Of a stretch of DNA of 64,000 nucleotides, positions 1 to 9,017 are shown piece by piece. A program made the position numbers and the translations under genes. The DNA lies in contig DUVS01000027.1 of assembly GCA_012840925.1 (NCBI GenBank), positions 1 to 64,000 of the forward strand, read 5' to 3'. Under the pieces are notes generated by a model that searched no databases, was not told the origin of the DNA, and saw only the letters and a program-made list of their open reading frames with translations. How positions within the stretch are numbered: the first letter of the stretch is position 1; every line of letters begins with the position of its first letter. This DNA comes from Bacillota bacterium. Lineage in GTDB: Bacteria > Bacillota > Limnochordia > Darwinibacteriales > DTU012.

Positions 1-773
1 CCCGCACCCGCCAATTTACCCCTGTTGAGAGCATCTGCTAAAGCCTTACTGTCGACCACCGGCCCTCTGGCAAGGTTGAACAGATACGCACCATCCTTCA
101 TCCGTTCAATCTCCATCGCACTGATTAGACCGCGGGTGGAGTCGTTTAGCGGGCAGTGAAGAGTAATCACATCTGACTCCGTAAGTAACTGCTCGAGTGA
201 TACCTTTTCATAGCCAATTCTGCTCACTTCCTCCAATGGTTTCTCCGACGGTGAATACCCAAGTACCCGACACCCAAATGCGTTCAGCAGCCTGATTACT
301 GCTGAGCCGATCGACCCCGTTCCTACCACACCCACAGTTTTGCCGTACAGCAACGGGCCGGCTAAGCCAGCCTTTGTGCCCTTTGTGCGACAGCGCTGTT
401 CTGCTTCTTTAAAGCGGCGCATGGTGCTGATCATCAATCCAATGGTCGTTTCAGCTACTGCCTTAACTGCATAACCTGATGCATTGGAAACTGCAACTCC
501 CTGCTTGCGGCACTGATCTATATCGACATGGTCAAAACCGGTAAAGGCCACAGAGATAAACCTGAGCTTTTCACACTGGGCAATAATCTCGCCCGAAAGG
601 GGCATGTTCCCGATAATCAGAACATCTGCATCCTTTGCTTTATTGATTAGTTTAGTGGTGTCGCTTCCCCCGGGCAGAGCTTCGAAGGCATGCCCTTCGT
701 CCTGCAACGGCCTGACAAGAGCGGACAGCTTCTCATCTGTGATCCCTAATGGTTCCAGCAATACGATTTTCAT
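1..773 (-). CDS. D-isomer specific 2-hydroxyacid dehydrogenase (phosphoglycerate dehydrogenase-like), 3' end beyond window
   Basis: Reverse-strand translation from ATG at 773 (MKIVLLEPLGITDEKLSALV...) with Rossmann motif VGVVGTGSIGSAVIRLL and ..LNDSTRGLI..LFNLARGPVVDSKAL; preceded by AGGAGG. Truncated by window edge, so missing from the ORF track. Confidence 0.9.
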   Translation of the reverse strand, partial: MKIVLLEPLGITDEKLSALVRPLQDEGHAFEALPGGSDTTKLINKAKDADVLIIGNMPLSGEIIAQCEKLRFISVAFTGFDHVDIDQCRKQGVAVSNASGYAVKAVAETTIGLMISTMRRFKEAEQRCRTKGTKAGLAGPLLYGKTVGVVGTGSIGSAVIRLLNAFGCRVLGYSPSEKPLEEVSRIGYEKVSLEQLLTESDVITLHCPLNDSTRGLISAMEIERMKDGAYLFNLARGPVVDSKALADALNRGKLAGA

Positions 774-959
774 TGCATATGCCTCCTGTTTTGGACTCAC
801 TCAGTTATTATACCGCACATGTCTCCAGTTTTTGTATCAGCTTTACTGCGGTGCTTATCCTCCCTGTTTGACACTACTTTCGATACTCTCCCGCTAATCC
901 CATGCAATTGAAGCATAGTTGGCTGTGATTCACAGCTGACCGTTTGTGGCAAAATTTGC

Positions 960-1003
960 TTGACATACCTTGGTGTTCTAGGTATAATGCAGGTGGTACC
1001 TAG
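960..1003 (+). promoter_or_regulatory. Sigma-A-type promoter with overlapping inverted repeat, candidate PadR autoregulatory operator
   Basis: TTGACA (960-965), 17 bp spacer, TATAAT (983-988); CTAGGTA (978-984)/TACCTAG (997-1003) perfect inverted repeat plus ATACCT (965-970)/AGGTAT (980-985). Confidence 0.7.
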
Positions 1004-1032
1004 AGCATCTATGTATCCGAAAGGAGGTCAAC

Positions 1033-1389
1033 ATGGATCTATCAAAGGATCTGGTTGCAGCATCGGCAACGCCTCTGATCCTAGCAATTCTTCGTCAACA
1101 CGATAGCTACGGCTACGAAATAATCAAAACGATTAAAGAAACATCCAGCAACGAAATCGTCTGGACCGAAGGAATGTTGTACCCGGTGCTGCACCGGCTC
1201 GAAAAAAATGGGCTGATTGAGTCCTACTGGAAGCTGTCTCCTGAAGGACGCCGGCGCAAATACTACCGGTTGAAGGCAAAAGGGCTGTTGGAGTTAGAGG
1301 AACATACCAAACAATGGGAACTCGTGTATTTTGTGTTGTCATCGACTCTAAATGCCAGCAGTAAAGAAAGGGTTGATTCAGATGTTTGA
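1033..1389 (+). CDS. PadR family transcriptional regulator
   Basis: 118 aa, winged-helix PadR motif (ILAILRQHDSYGYEIIKTI...EGMLYPVLHRLEKNGLIESYW...GRRRKYYRLKAKG); strong SD AAAGGAGG. Confidence 0.93.
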   Translation: MDLSKDLVAASATPLILAILRQHDSYGYEIIKTIKETSSNEIVWTEGMLYPVLHRLEKNGLIESYWKLSPEGRRRKYYRLKAKGLLELEEHTKQWELVYFVLSSTLNASSKERVDSDV

Positions 1390-2722
1390 TCTGGAACATA
1401 ATGTCAAATCTTGGGGCGATTACTTGCGCTCTAAAGGCCTGAGTGAAACCGATGTCGTTGAGTTGGAGAGTCACCTCCTTGATCAAATCGATGACCTGGT
1501 CAACAGTGGGCTGAGCCAAGAGGAAGCGTTTATTATCAGCGTTAAGCGATTGGGCAATGTCAACATGATTTCCGAAGAGTATTCGAAAATCAATACGGAA
1601 AATCTTTGGAAACATTTGCTCGTTGACTCCACTGATCCGACAGCAAAATCCCGCAACAGGCGGCAGATCTTGCTGGTGATCCTGCTTTCACTACTGGCTG
1701 GAACAACAGCTAAGATACCTTACTTATTCGGTGCAGATGTGGGAAGCATTGTCTTTTTCAAGAATATCAGTTTCTACGTCTTGCCTTTCATCGCCTATTT
1801 CCTAACCACAAAACACAGCAGCACCATGAAACTAAGATGGTCCCTTTTAGGAGTTTTTGCAGTCATGTGCATGATCATCAATTTCTATCCATCATATGAA
1901 CCATATCACACAGAGATCCTGACAACGATCCATCTGCCACTGCTGCTGTGGCTGGTAACCGGTGTTGCTTATATGGGTAAAGACTGGAGGACCAGCAAGG
2001 CTCGTATGGACTTCCTGCGATTTACCGGTGAATGCGTCATCTATGGAAGCCTGTTAATGCTTGGACTCATGGTACTGATGATGTTTACGATTATGATCTT
2101 TCAGTCCATATCTATCGAGCTGGAATGGTTTGTTGAAGATCACCTGATCATCTACGGAGGAACAGCTGTAGCCCTAATCACGGTATATTTGGTAGGAGCC
2201 AAGAAAAGCGTGGTTGAAAACTTTGCTCCCATTCTGGCCAAGATCTTCAGTCCCTTGTTTCTCCTAACTATGCTCGCTTTTCTATCGGTGATGGTCATCA
2301 CCCGCACCAGCCCCTTTATGGAAAGGGAATTCTTGATCGGATTCGACTTGCTGTTGGGGGTAGTGTTGGGAATAGTGCTCTACACCATCTCCGCTAGAAA
2401 CCTGTATGAAAAACAAACCATATTTGATTACTTGAATACTGCCCTGATCGCAGTCGCTATTATAGTTGATTGTGTTGCTTTATCAGCTATCGTCTTCAGG
2501 TTGTCTGAGTATGGAATCACACCCAACAAGTTGGCAGCACTGGGAGAAAATATCCTGCTGCTGATAAACCTCATTGCACTGCTGGTGTTGTACATCCGGT
2601 ACTTTGCGTCCAAAATCGAGTTTAAAAGGATTGAAACATGGCAGACCAAGTACCTGACGGTTTATGCAATTTGGTTCGCTATTGTGGTGCTGGTGTTTCC
2701 GATAGTTTTCCACTTCAGATAG
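1382..2722 (+). CDS. HAAS-type (permease prefix domain) signalling protein with multiple TM helices, PadR partner
   Basis: N-terminal ~60 aa soluble helical domain (LESHLLDQIDDLVNSGLSQEEAFIISVKRLG) followed by ~10 hydrophobic segments; start overlaps the padR stop. Confidence 0.75.
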   Translation: MFDLEHNVKSWGDYLRSKGLSETDVVELESHLLDQIDDLVNSGLSQEEAFIISVKRLGNVNMISEEYSKINTENLWKHLLVDSTDPTAKSRNRRQILLVILLSLLAGTTAKIPYLFGADVGSIVFFKNISFYVLPFIAYFLTTKHSSTMKLRWSLLGVFAVMCMIINFYPSYEPYHTEILTTIHLPLLLWLVTGVAYMGKDWRTSKARMDFLRFTGECVIYGSLLMLGLMVLMMFTIMIFQSISIELEWFVEDHLIIYGGTAVALITVYLVGAKKSVVENFAPILAKIFSPLFLLTMLAFLSVMVITRTSPFMEREFLIGFDLLLGVVLGIVLYTISARNLYEKQTIFDYLNTALIAVAIIVDCVALSAIVFRLSEYGITPNKLAALGENILLLINLIALLVLYIRYFASKIEFKRIETWQTKYLTVYAIWFAIVVLVFPIVFHFR

Positions 2723-2825
2723 GGTAGTTCTCTCATGTTGCCTGCCTGGATATATAATCCTTAGCTATGTTCCTGTTGATTTTTAGCCATATTAATCATA
2801 CAATCATAGCTAAGGAGGATTTGAA

Positions 2826-3557
2826 ATGCTAGTCAATTCTACAGATTTTCAAAATGCCGTAGGTCGTTATCTAGTGCTATGCTCAAAAGAAGATATCATT
2901 ATTACCAAGAATGGGAAAAGCGTTGCCAAACTTGTTGCCTATACAGAACCGCTCCACTTTTTCATAAGTGAGGCCGAAGCAAACTACAATGCAAAGCGCC
3001 GTATTAATTACGAGGAATTTCAAAGCTTTGTTGATGCATCGGACCAACGTTATGAACTGATCGATGGAGTAGTTTATTTGCTTGCCTCCCCCACCTTCAA
3101 GCATCAGGTGCTGGTTCGGGAGTTCGCTTCAAGAATACAAGAACAGTTGAGCAATAGTGTTTACGAAGTTGTAACTGCGCCATTTGATATTCGTTTGTAT
3201 GGCCATGCCGCAAAATTCGAAGAAGACCCCAACGTTGTTCAGCCAGATCTTGCTGTAATCTGTGATGTAGAAAACGTTCAGGCTGATGGCAAGTATGAGG
3301 GCATTCCCAGTTTGGTGGTTGAAGTCCTATCCCCGGCCACCCGCAGCAAGGATTTGGTAACTAAGCTGAACCTATACATGCGCAGCGGGATCAGAGAGTA
3401 TTGGGTAGTCGACCCAGAATCGAATCAGGTATGGCAATACTCATTCTCGCAGGAGCGTGAACTTGATCACGTTTCACTATATGCTGAAAGCGGCCAACTA
3501 ATCTCCAGCCATTTTCCGTGTCTCAAAATCAGCTTGAGCGAGATCTTTAGGCAATAG
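2826..3557 (+). CDS. Phd/YefM-like antitoxin domain fused to Uma2 (DUF820) family nuclease-like domain
   Basis: N-term MLVNSTDFQNAVGRYLVLCSKEDIIITKNGKSVAKLVAYTEP is Phd-like; C-term ..RYELIDGVVYLLASP..VVQPDLAVICD..GIPSLVVEVLSPATRSKDLVTKLNLYMRSGIREYWVVDPE.. is Uma2. Confidence 0.87.
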   Translation: MLVNSTDFQNAVGRYLVLCSKEDIIITKNGKSVAKLVAYTEPLHFFISEAEANYNAKRRINYEEFQSFVDASDQRYELIDGVVYLLASPTFKHQVLVREFASRIQEQLSNSVYEVVTAPFDIRLYGHAAKFEEDPNVVQPDLAVICDVENVQADGKYEGIPSLVVEVLSPATRSKDLVTKLNLYMRSGIREYWVVDPESNQVWQYSFSQERELDHVSLYAESGQLISSHFPCLKISLSEIFRQ

Positions 3558-3756
3558 CAAACAAACGCCGGAGCGATCCGGCGCTGGGAATTCCCTCGCT
3601 GAAATGTAGAATGAAACTTCAAGCCAAAAGTATATCATTTAGCCAAAATATGAAGGACACACGGAAGAATATAGACACACATCCGGTAGCTGTTGTTACA
3701 GCACCAAAAATAACTAGATTAGATTTGCCTTAAAACAATAATCATAGGAGGATTCC

Positions 3757-4410
3757 ATGCAGCACCGTAAATACATTCTTTTCGATTTGGACGGCACCTT
3801 AAGTGATCCCGGTGAAGGAATCATCAATTCTTTGATTCATGCTCTCAAGCACTTTGGTATCGAAGGAGACCCCAAAATCTTGCGCAGGTTTATCGGGCCG
3901 CCGCTGACAGACTCCTTTAAAGAATATTACGACTTCGATGCCAAGCAAACAGCGGAAGCAATCCGCCTTTACAGGCAGTATTTTCATGAACATGGGATTT
4001 TTCAGAATATCCTTTACCCGGGAATGAAGGAACTGCTTGAGGATCTTGTCTGGGCTGGTAAGACTCTTGCCATCGCAACCACGAAGCCCGAAGTTTACGC
4101 ACTGGAGATCTTGGAGTACTTTAATATTAACCACTTATTCCGAAAAGAACTGGTTGTGGGCAGCTTTTTAGATGGCAGGCGGACGAACAAGGGTGAACTG
4201 ATCGCCACTGTCCTTGAGCGTCTCGGCGACAAACCACAACACATGGTCATGGTGGGTGATCGCAAATTTGATTTTATTGGAGCAAAAGCTAACGGTGTTG
4301 AGGTCATTGGCGTAGCCTACGGATATGGCGATTTGGAAGAAATCGAAGCCTTTGAACCCACAGCTATTGCCCATACAGTAAAGGAGTTAAGGCAGCTGTT
4401 GCTTCCTTAA
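3757..4410 (+). CDS. HAD superfamily hydrolase, phosphoglycolate phosphatase-like
   Basis: DLDGTLSDPGEGI.., ..ATTKPEVYA.., MVGDRKFDFIGAKANGVEVIGVAYGYG motifs. Confidence 0.92.
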   Translation: MQHRKYILFDLDGTLSDPGEGIINSLIHALKHFGIEGDPKILRRFIGPPLTDSFKEYYDFDAKQTAEAIRLYRQYFHEHGIFQNILYPGMKELLEDLVWAGKTLAIATTKPEVYALEILEYFNINHLFRKELVVGSFLDGRRTNKGELIATVLERLGDKPQHMVMVGDRKFDFIGAKANGVEVIGVAYGYGDLEEIEAFEPTAIAHTVKELRQLLLP

Positions 4411-4415
4411 CTCCT
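4382..4415. terminator. Hairpin between convergent genes (possible bidirectional terminator)
   Basis: AGGAGTTAAGG (4382-4392) / CCTTAACTCCT (4405-4415), 11-bp perfect stem, 12-nt loop. Confidence 0.5.
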
Positions 4416-4429
4416 CCTCAACCTTTCTC

Positions 4430-5179
4430 TCACGCATGTTCTTTTTTCCCAACAGTTGCCATATAAACCACAAACTGTTCTTCGCCATCGAAACCTAAAA
4501 CAGCATTGATTGAATCATCATCAAAGGCACCAACAGCGCAAACTCCGCTGCCAATAGATTCAGCAGCCAGATAGAGATTCTGGCAAATATGGCCGGCATC
4601 AAGATGAATATAGCGATAACTCCGTGCACCATACCGTGATTTCATGCGCCAGATCACCGCACTCCAAATAAACGTGGCTGCACTCTGCTTGATATGCGGC
4701 TGGTTAAAGGCGCTTTGTGCAATCTGTTCTGCAAGAGCTGCTTCCAAACTGACGATCATTAACTTGTGTTCAAGAGCCAAATACCTGTATAATCCGGGTT
4801 TCAATCCTGTGATGTTGTTGATCAGGATATAAGTCTCGAATGGATGCCGGGCACCTGCTGAAGGTACATTGCGGAATGTGACTCTGTCCGGAATTATCTT
4901 CTTAACGCCTTGAGTACACCACAATAGATAGGCCAATTCGTCCATACTCAATGGTTCATCATGGTATTTGCGCACAGTGGCGCGAGATTCGATTGCCTTG
5001 CGCAAATCCATAACCGGTACAACAATTTGTTCCGCTGCCGGCAGTTCCACCAACTCTGCACCTACAGGAACCTCCAGTTGCAGTGGAGGTGGAACCAATT
5101 TCTGGCCTTGATCTGGTTGGCCGAGATTGTGATGCCTGGTTTTCTCCATGAATTCCTTGCCGTCACCATCCATCATCAT
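4430..5179 (-). CDS. SagB/ThcOx family nitroreductase-like dehydrogenase
   Basis: RATVRKYHDEPLSMDELAYLLWCTQGV...NVPSAGARHPFETYILI...RYIHLDAGHICQNLYLAAESIGSGVCAVGAFDDD. Confidence 0.87.
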   Translation of the reverse strand: MMMDGDGKEFMEKTRHHNLGQPDQGQKLVPPPLQLEVPVGAELVELPAAEQIVVPVMDLRKAIESRATVRKYHDEPLSMDELAYLLWCTQGVKKIIPDRVTFRNVPSAGARHPFETYILINNITGLKPGLYRYLALEHKLMIVSLEAALAEQIAQSAFNQPHIKQSAATFIWSAVIWRMKSRYGARSYRYIHLDAGHICQNLYLAAESIGSGVCAVGAFDDDSINAVLGFDGEEQFVVYMATVGKKEHA

Positions 5180-5188
5180 TATCCTCCT

Positions 5189-6919
5189 TTACACAGCTGT
5201 CTTACTGTACTGCTCAGCATAGAGCTCGCTGTACAACCCTCCCATGTTTAACAGTTGCTCATGTGTGCCATGTTCCCGAATTTTGCCATCAGTGATTACA
5301 TAAATCTGATCCGCATGCTTGATTGTGGACAAACGATGGGCAATGATCAAGGTTGTTCGATTGCGGGACAACTCCAGCAACGATGCCTGGATCTCGTGTT
5401 CAGTGATACTGTCCAAGGCTGAAGTGGCTTCGTCCAGAATCAAAATCGGTGGGTTTTTCAAAAACACCCTCGCAATCGCTATCCGCTGTTTTTGCCCTCC
5501 AGAAAGCTTGATACCCCGCTCTCCAACGTAGGTATCATAACCGTTGGGCAATGTCAAGACAAAATCGTGGATTTGAGCTTTCTTGGCAGCCTCAATCATT
5601 TCCCGTTCCGACGCCTCCGGCCTTCCGTAGAGGATATTGTCTCTGATGGTGCCTGTGAATAGAAATACATCCTGCTGTACTAACCCTACCTGGGATCTCA
5701 ACGCAGCCAGTTTCAGATCACGCACATCGTTCCCGTCAACATATAACGTTCCTTTGGTCACATCATAAAAGCGGGGTATCAAATGACATAAGGTGGTCTT
5801 GCCACCACCGGAAGGCCCAACAAAGGCCACGGTTGTTCCGGCAGGTATCGACAGGGAAATGTCTTCCAAGACTTCCTCACTGGTATCGTATCGAAATGAA
5901 ACGTTTTCCAGTTCAATGTTGCCCGCAAACTGCTCAGGCGCAATTGCGCCGAGGCGATCCGCTATCGACGGTTTAACCTCCATCAGCTCTACAAACCTGG
6001 CGAATCCAGTCATTCCCTGCTGATACTGTTGGGTAAAGCTGATCAACCGGCGAATCGGTTGCAGGAAATAGTTGATGAACATGAGATAGGCTGTCAAATC
6101 CGCCAGATCGATGCGCCCGATGTGCATAAACCAGGCACCGGCGCCTAGGACCATTACATTCAACAAATTGGTGAAAAAGCTTAGCCCGGAACTATATTCA
6201 GCCATCGCTTTAAAAGCGCCGCGGCGGGCAACCTTGAATTCATCATTAGCCCTGTCAAAGCGCTCCTTTTCATACTCTTCGTTGACGAAGCTTTTTACAA
6301 CACGAATTCCTAACAGGCTGTTTTCCACTTCAGCGTTTACATCAGCCACTCGTTTCCGTTCTTCGGTAAAAGCCAGTTCCATTTTACTGCGCCTGCCGTA
6401 GGCATACCAGACTATGATGGGGATAAAGGAAAAAACCATTAAAGTCAACGGTACATTGATATTCATTAAATAGAAAAAAGACCCGATCAACATCACCGAT
6501 GCGATAAACAAATCTTCAGGCCCGTGGTGGGCCAGTTCAGTCACGTCCCGCAAGTCGTTAACTATCCGGGACATTAAATGCCCAACCTTGGTGTTGTCAA
6601 AGAATTGAAAATCGAGAGTCTGCAAATGGGAAAACAAGTCCTTGCGCATATGATACTCCATATTGACTCCTACCACGTGTCCCCAATAGTCTACTATATA
6701 CTGGCATAACCATCTGACCAAGTATAAACCAACCAAGACAACCACCCAGAGGGCCACTGCCTGTAGGTTCTGGTTGGGAATAAAGTTCTTCATGAACATC
6801 CGGGTAATGATGGGAAAAGCAAGATCCATGATGGCAATCATTGTTGCACAAGTCATGTCAATCAGAAATAGCCGTTTCTCCGTTCGATAGTAAGAAATGA
6901 ACAGTCTCAGACGTTTCAT
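5189..6919 (-). CDS. ABC transporter ATP-binding protein/permease (exporter type)
   Basis: 6 TM N-half; Walker A GPSGGGKTT, signature LSGGQKQRIAIAR, Walker B ILILDEATSALD. Confidence 0.95.
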   Translation of the reverse strand: MKRLRLFISYYRTEKRLFLIDMTCATMIAIMDLAFPIITRMFMKNFIPNQNLQAVALWVVVLVGLYLVRWLCQYIVDYWGHVVGVNMEYHMRKDLFSHLQTLDFQFFDNTKVGHLMSRIVNDLRDVTELAHHGPEDLFIASVMLIGSFFYLMNINVPLTLMVFSFIPIIVWYAYGRRSKMELAFTEERKRVADVNAEVENSLLGIRVVKSFVNEEYEKERFDRANDEFKVARRGAFKAMAEYSSGLSFFTNLLNVMVLGAGAWFMHIGRIDLADLTAYLMFINYFLQPIRRLISFTQQYQQGMTGFARFVELMEVKPSIADRLGAIAPEQFAGNIELENVSFRYDTSEEVLEDISLSIPAGTTVAFVGPSGGGKTTLCHLIPRFYDVTKGTLYVDGNDVRDLKLAALRSQVGLVQQDVFLFTGTIRDNILYGRPEASEREMIEAAKKAQIHDFVLTLPNGYDTYVGERGIKLSGGQKQRIAIARVFLKNPPILILDEATSALDSITEHEIQASLLELSRNRTTLIIAHRLSTIKHADQIYVITDGKIREHGTHEQLLNMGGLYSELYAEQYSKTAV

Positions 6920-7026
6920 TGATCAAATTCCCTTCACTGCATTTTAACTTTAACCCTGATGCAGGATTCACCTGTCGTAATCACGAAAATATGCTAGCAT
7001 ACAAAATTGTTGGATATGGAGGTTTT

Positions 7027-7566
7027 GTGGTGGAAAACGATATCTTGACTCAAATTTCCGAGAAAATAATGCTCTATCTGCCAAAACTGCCCGTTGCTTT
7101 AATCGTACTCGGAATAGGCATTTACTTGATCCGGCTGTTAAAGAGATTCGCCGGCCGGATTATGCGCAGATTTCAATTGGAAGCAGGAATTATTGGTTTT
7201 GTACAGGCTTTCTTAACCTTCGCCTGTTGGGTGTTTTTGATTTCAATTGTCTTTGCTGTACTGGGGCTTCCCCATATCAGTGTAGCCTTTTCCGGAAGCA
7301 TTGCTCTAATACTCGTAGGAATCGCTTCCAACGCCAACAGCATGATCCAAGATATTTTAGCCGGCATTTTCCTCATCGCCGACCCAGATTTCAAAGTAGG
7401 CGCCCATGTTAAAGTCAATAACATTGATGGTACCGTCGTCAATCTAGACATTAAAAAGACAAAAATCAAGGATGCCAACGGACAAGTCCATGTGGTATCC
7501 AATAAAACATTCGATGCTTCTGTCTATACGATCTGTCCAGATGAGGGCAGTGATTCAAACATCTAG
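7027..7566 (+). CDS. MscS-like mechanosensitive ion channel protein
   Basis: ..GSIALILVGIASNANSMIQDILAGIFLIADPDFKVGAHVKVNNIDGTVVNLDIKKTKIKDANGQVHVVSNKTF; GTG start chosen for upstream GGAGG. Confidence 0.82.
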   Translation: MVENDILTQISEKIMLYLPKLPVALIVLGIGIYLIRLLKRFAGRIMRRFQLEAGIIGFVQAFLTFACWVFLISIVFAVLGLPHISVAFSGSIALILVGIASNANSMIQDILAGIFLIADPDFKVGAHVKVNNIDGTVVNLDIKKTKIKDANGQVHVVSNKTFDASVYTICPDEGSDSNI

Positions 7567-7578
7567 CAATTCTAATCT

Positions 7579-9006
7579 CTAACCATCGGCACCAATTTGT
7601 TGCACCTGCAATAGATTGGTGCTTCCTGGCACCCCAGTCTTGACCCCAGCTGTAATAGCCACGATATCGCCTTCTTTAATCAATCCCCGCTCTTTGGCAG
7701 AATTGATTGCCACATCGATCAACTCTTCAAGAGTATCTGGCTTCTTAGCCAGGACTGATTTAACACCCCAGGTCAACATCAGCTGGTTGACGACAGCTTC
7801 TGAATGACATACGGCAATGATCAACGCTTCTGGCCGGTATTTGGCAATGGATCTGGCAGTAGCTCCGGATTGTGTGGAACAAATGATGGCTGCTGCATCC
7901 AAATCGTGGGCGGTCTGGACTGTAGCCAAACTGATGGCATCAGCAATATTTTGGCGCCTATTCCGCCTTCTAGCCTCCAGCCTTGCCTGATAATCCATGG
8001 ATCTTTCGATCCTGAGGGCAATACAGCTCATCAACGCAACTGCTTTAATGGGGTATTTTCCAACTGCTGTCTCGCCCGACAACATGACAGCATCAGTACC
8101 ATCGAGAATAGCATTGGCCACGTCCGTTATTTCGGCTCTGGTCGCCCTGGGATTGCGGATCATGGAATCCAGCATCTGGGTTGCGGTTATAACCGGCTTA
8201 CCTAGATCATTGCATTTTTGGATGATCATCTTCTGTGCCAACGGCACTTCTTCCGGTGGAATCTCCACTCCCATGTCTCCCCGGGCCACCATGATCCCGT
8301 CAGCTGCCTCAATTATTGCATCAATGTTTCTGATTCCTTCGCCCGATTCAATCTTGGCAATTACCGGCATATCTCCGCCATAGGTGCGAATTAAGTGCTT
8401 GACAGCAACTACGTGAGCTGCTTCCCGCACGAAAGAAGCAGCAATAAAATCGACACCATATTCGACTCCAAACTGGATGTGTTTGATGTCCTCATCTGTT
8501 AACGGAGGTAATTTGATGTTAACTCCCGGCAGAGTAACTCCTTTTCGGGATCCCAGCATACCCCCAACTATGGCTTTGCAGATCAGCTGCTTTTCTGTCT
8601 TGGACAATACCACCAATTCAATCAGGCCATCGTCGATATAGATTGTATCGCCTGGATTGAGATCTTCTGCCAGATATGGATAATTGACAAACACTTTTTC
8701 CGGAGTGCCAACACACTCTTCCGGTGTCAAAATCAATTCCTGGCCGGCTTCGATCTCAAATTTGTCCGGCTCAAGCTCACCGATTCTGATCTTCGGGCCT
8801 TTGATGTCCAAGAGAATGCCTACGTTTACACCAAGTTCTTCAGCGCATTGGCGGATGATCCTGATGCGCTCCATATGCTCGTCACTTGAACCATGGGACA
8901 GGTTCAATCTGGCCACATTCATTCCTGCTCTAATCAATTCGGCAATCATTTTCGGGCTTTCTGTTGCAGGACCTATTGTACATACTATTTTTGTCTTTCG
9001 AATCAT
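7579..9006 (-). CDS. pyk: Pyruvate kinase
   Basis: MIRKTKIVCTIGPATES...NLSHGS...VMVARGDMGVEIPPEEVPLAQKMII...ATQMLDSMIRNPRATRAEITDVANAILDGTDAVMLSGETAVGKYP. Confidence 0.97.
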   Translation of the reverse strand: MIRKTKIVCTIGPATESPKMIAELIRAGMNVARLNLSHGSSDEHMERIRIIRQCAEELGVNVGILLDIKGPKIRIGELEPDKFEIEAGQELILTPEECVGTPEKVFVNYPYLAEDLNPGDTIYIDDGLIELVVLSKTEKQLICKAIVGGMLGSRKGVTLPGVNIKLPPLTDEDIKHIQFGVEYGVDFIAASFVREAAHVVAVKHLIRTYGGDMPVIAKIESGEGIRNIDAIIEAADGIMVARGDMGVEIPPEEVPLAQKMIIQKCNDLGKPVITATQMLDSMIRNPRATRAEITDVANAILDGTDAVMLSGETAVGKYPIKAVALMSCIALRIERSMDYQARLEARRRNRRQNIADAISLATVQTAHDLDAAAIICSTQSGATARSIAKYRPEALIIAVCHSEAVVNQLMLTWGVKSVLAKKPDTLEELIDVAINSAKERGLIKEGDIVAITAGVKTGVPGSTNLLQVQQIGADG

Positions 9007-9017
9007 GATTCCAACTC

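Noticed and set aside
604-897. 97 aa ORF on + strand at the left edge
   Set aside because: Overlaps antisense to the truncated D-2-hydroxyacid dehydrogenase and its promoter.
987-1004. GCAGGTGGTACCTAG resembles the T-box core (AGGGUGGNACCGCG)
   Set aside because: It lies only a few bases after the -10 box with no room for specifier stem I or antiterminator; better read as part of the PadR-type inverted repeat.
1133-1615. Antisense ORF of 160 aa
   Set aside because: Opposite padR and the HAAS-permease gene, both well supported; no recognisable motif or SD.
3566-3583. CGCCGGA GCGA TCCGGCG hairpin after the Phd-Uma2 gene as a terminator
   Set aside because: Strong stem but no U-tract; could be functional, but not supportable as a terminator call from sequence alone.
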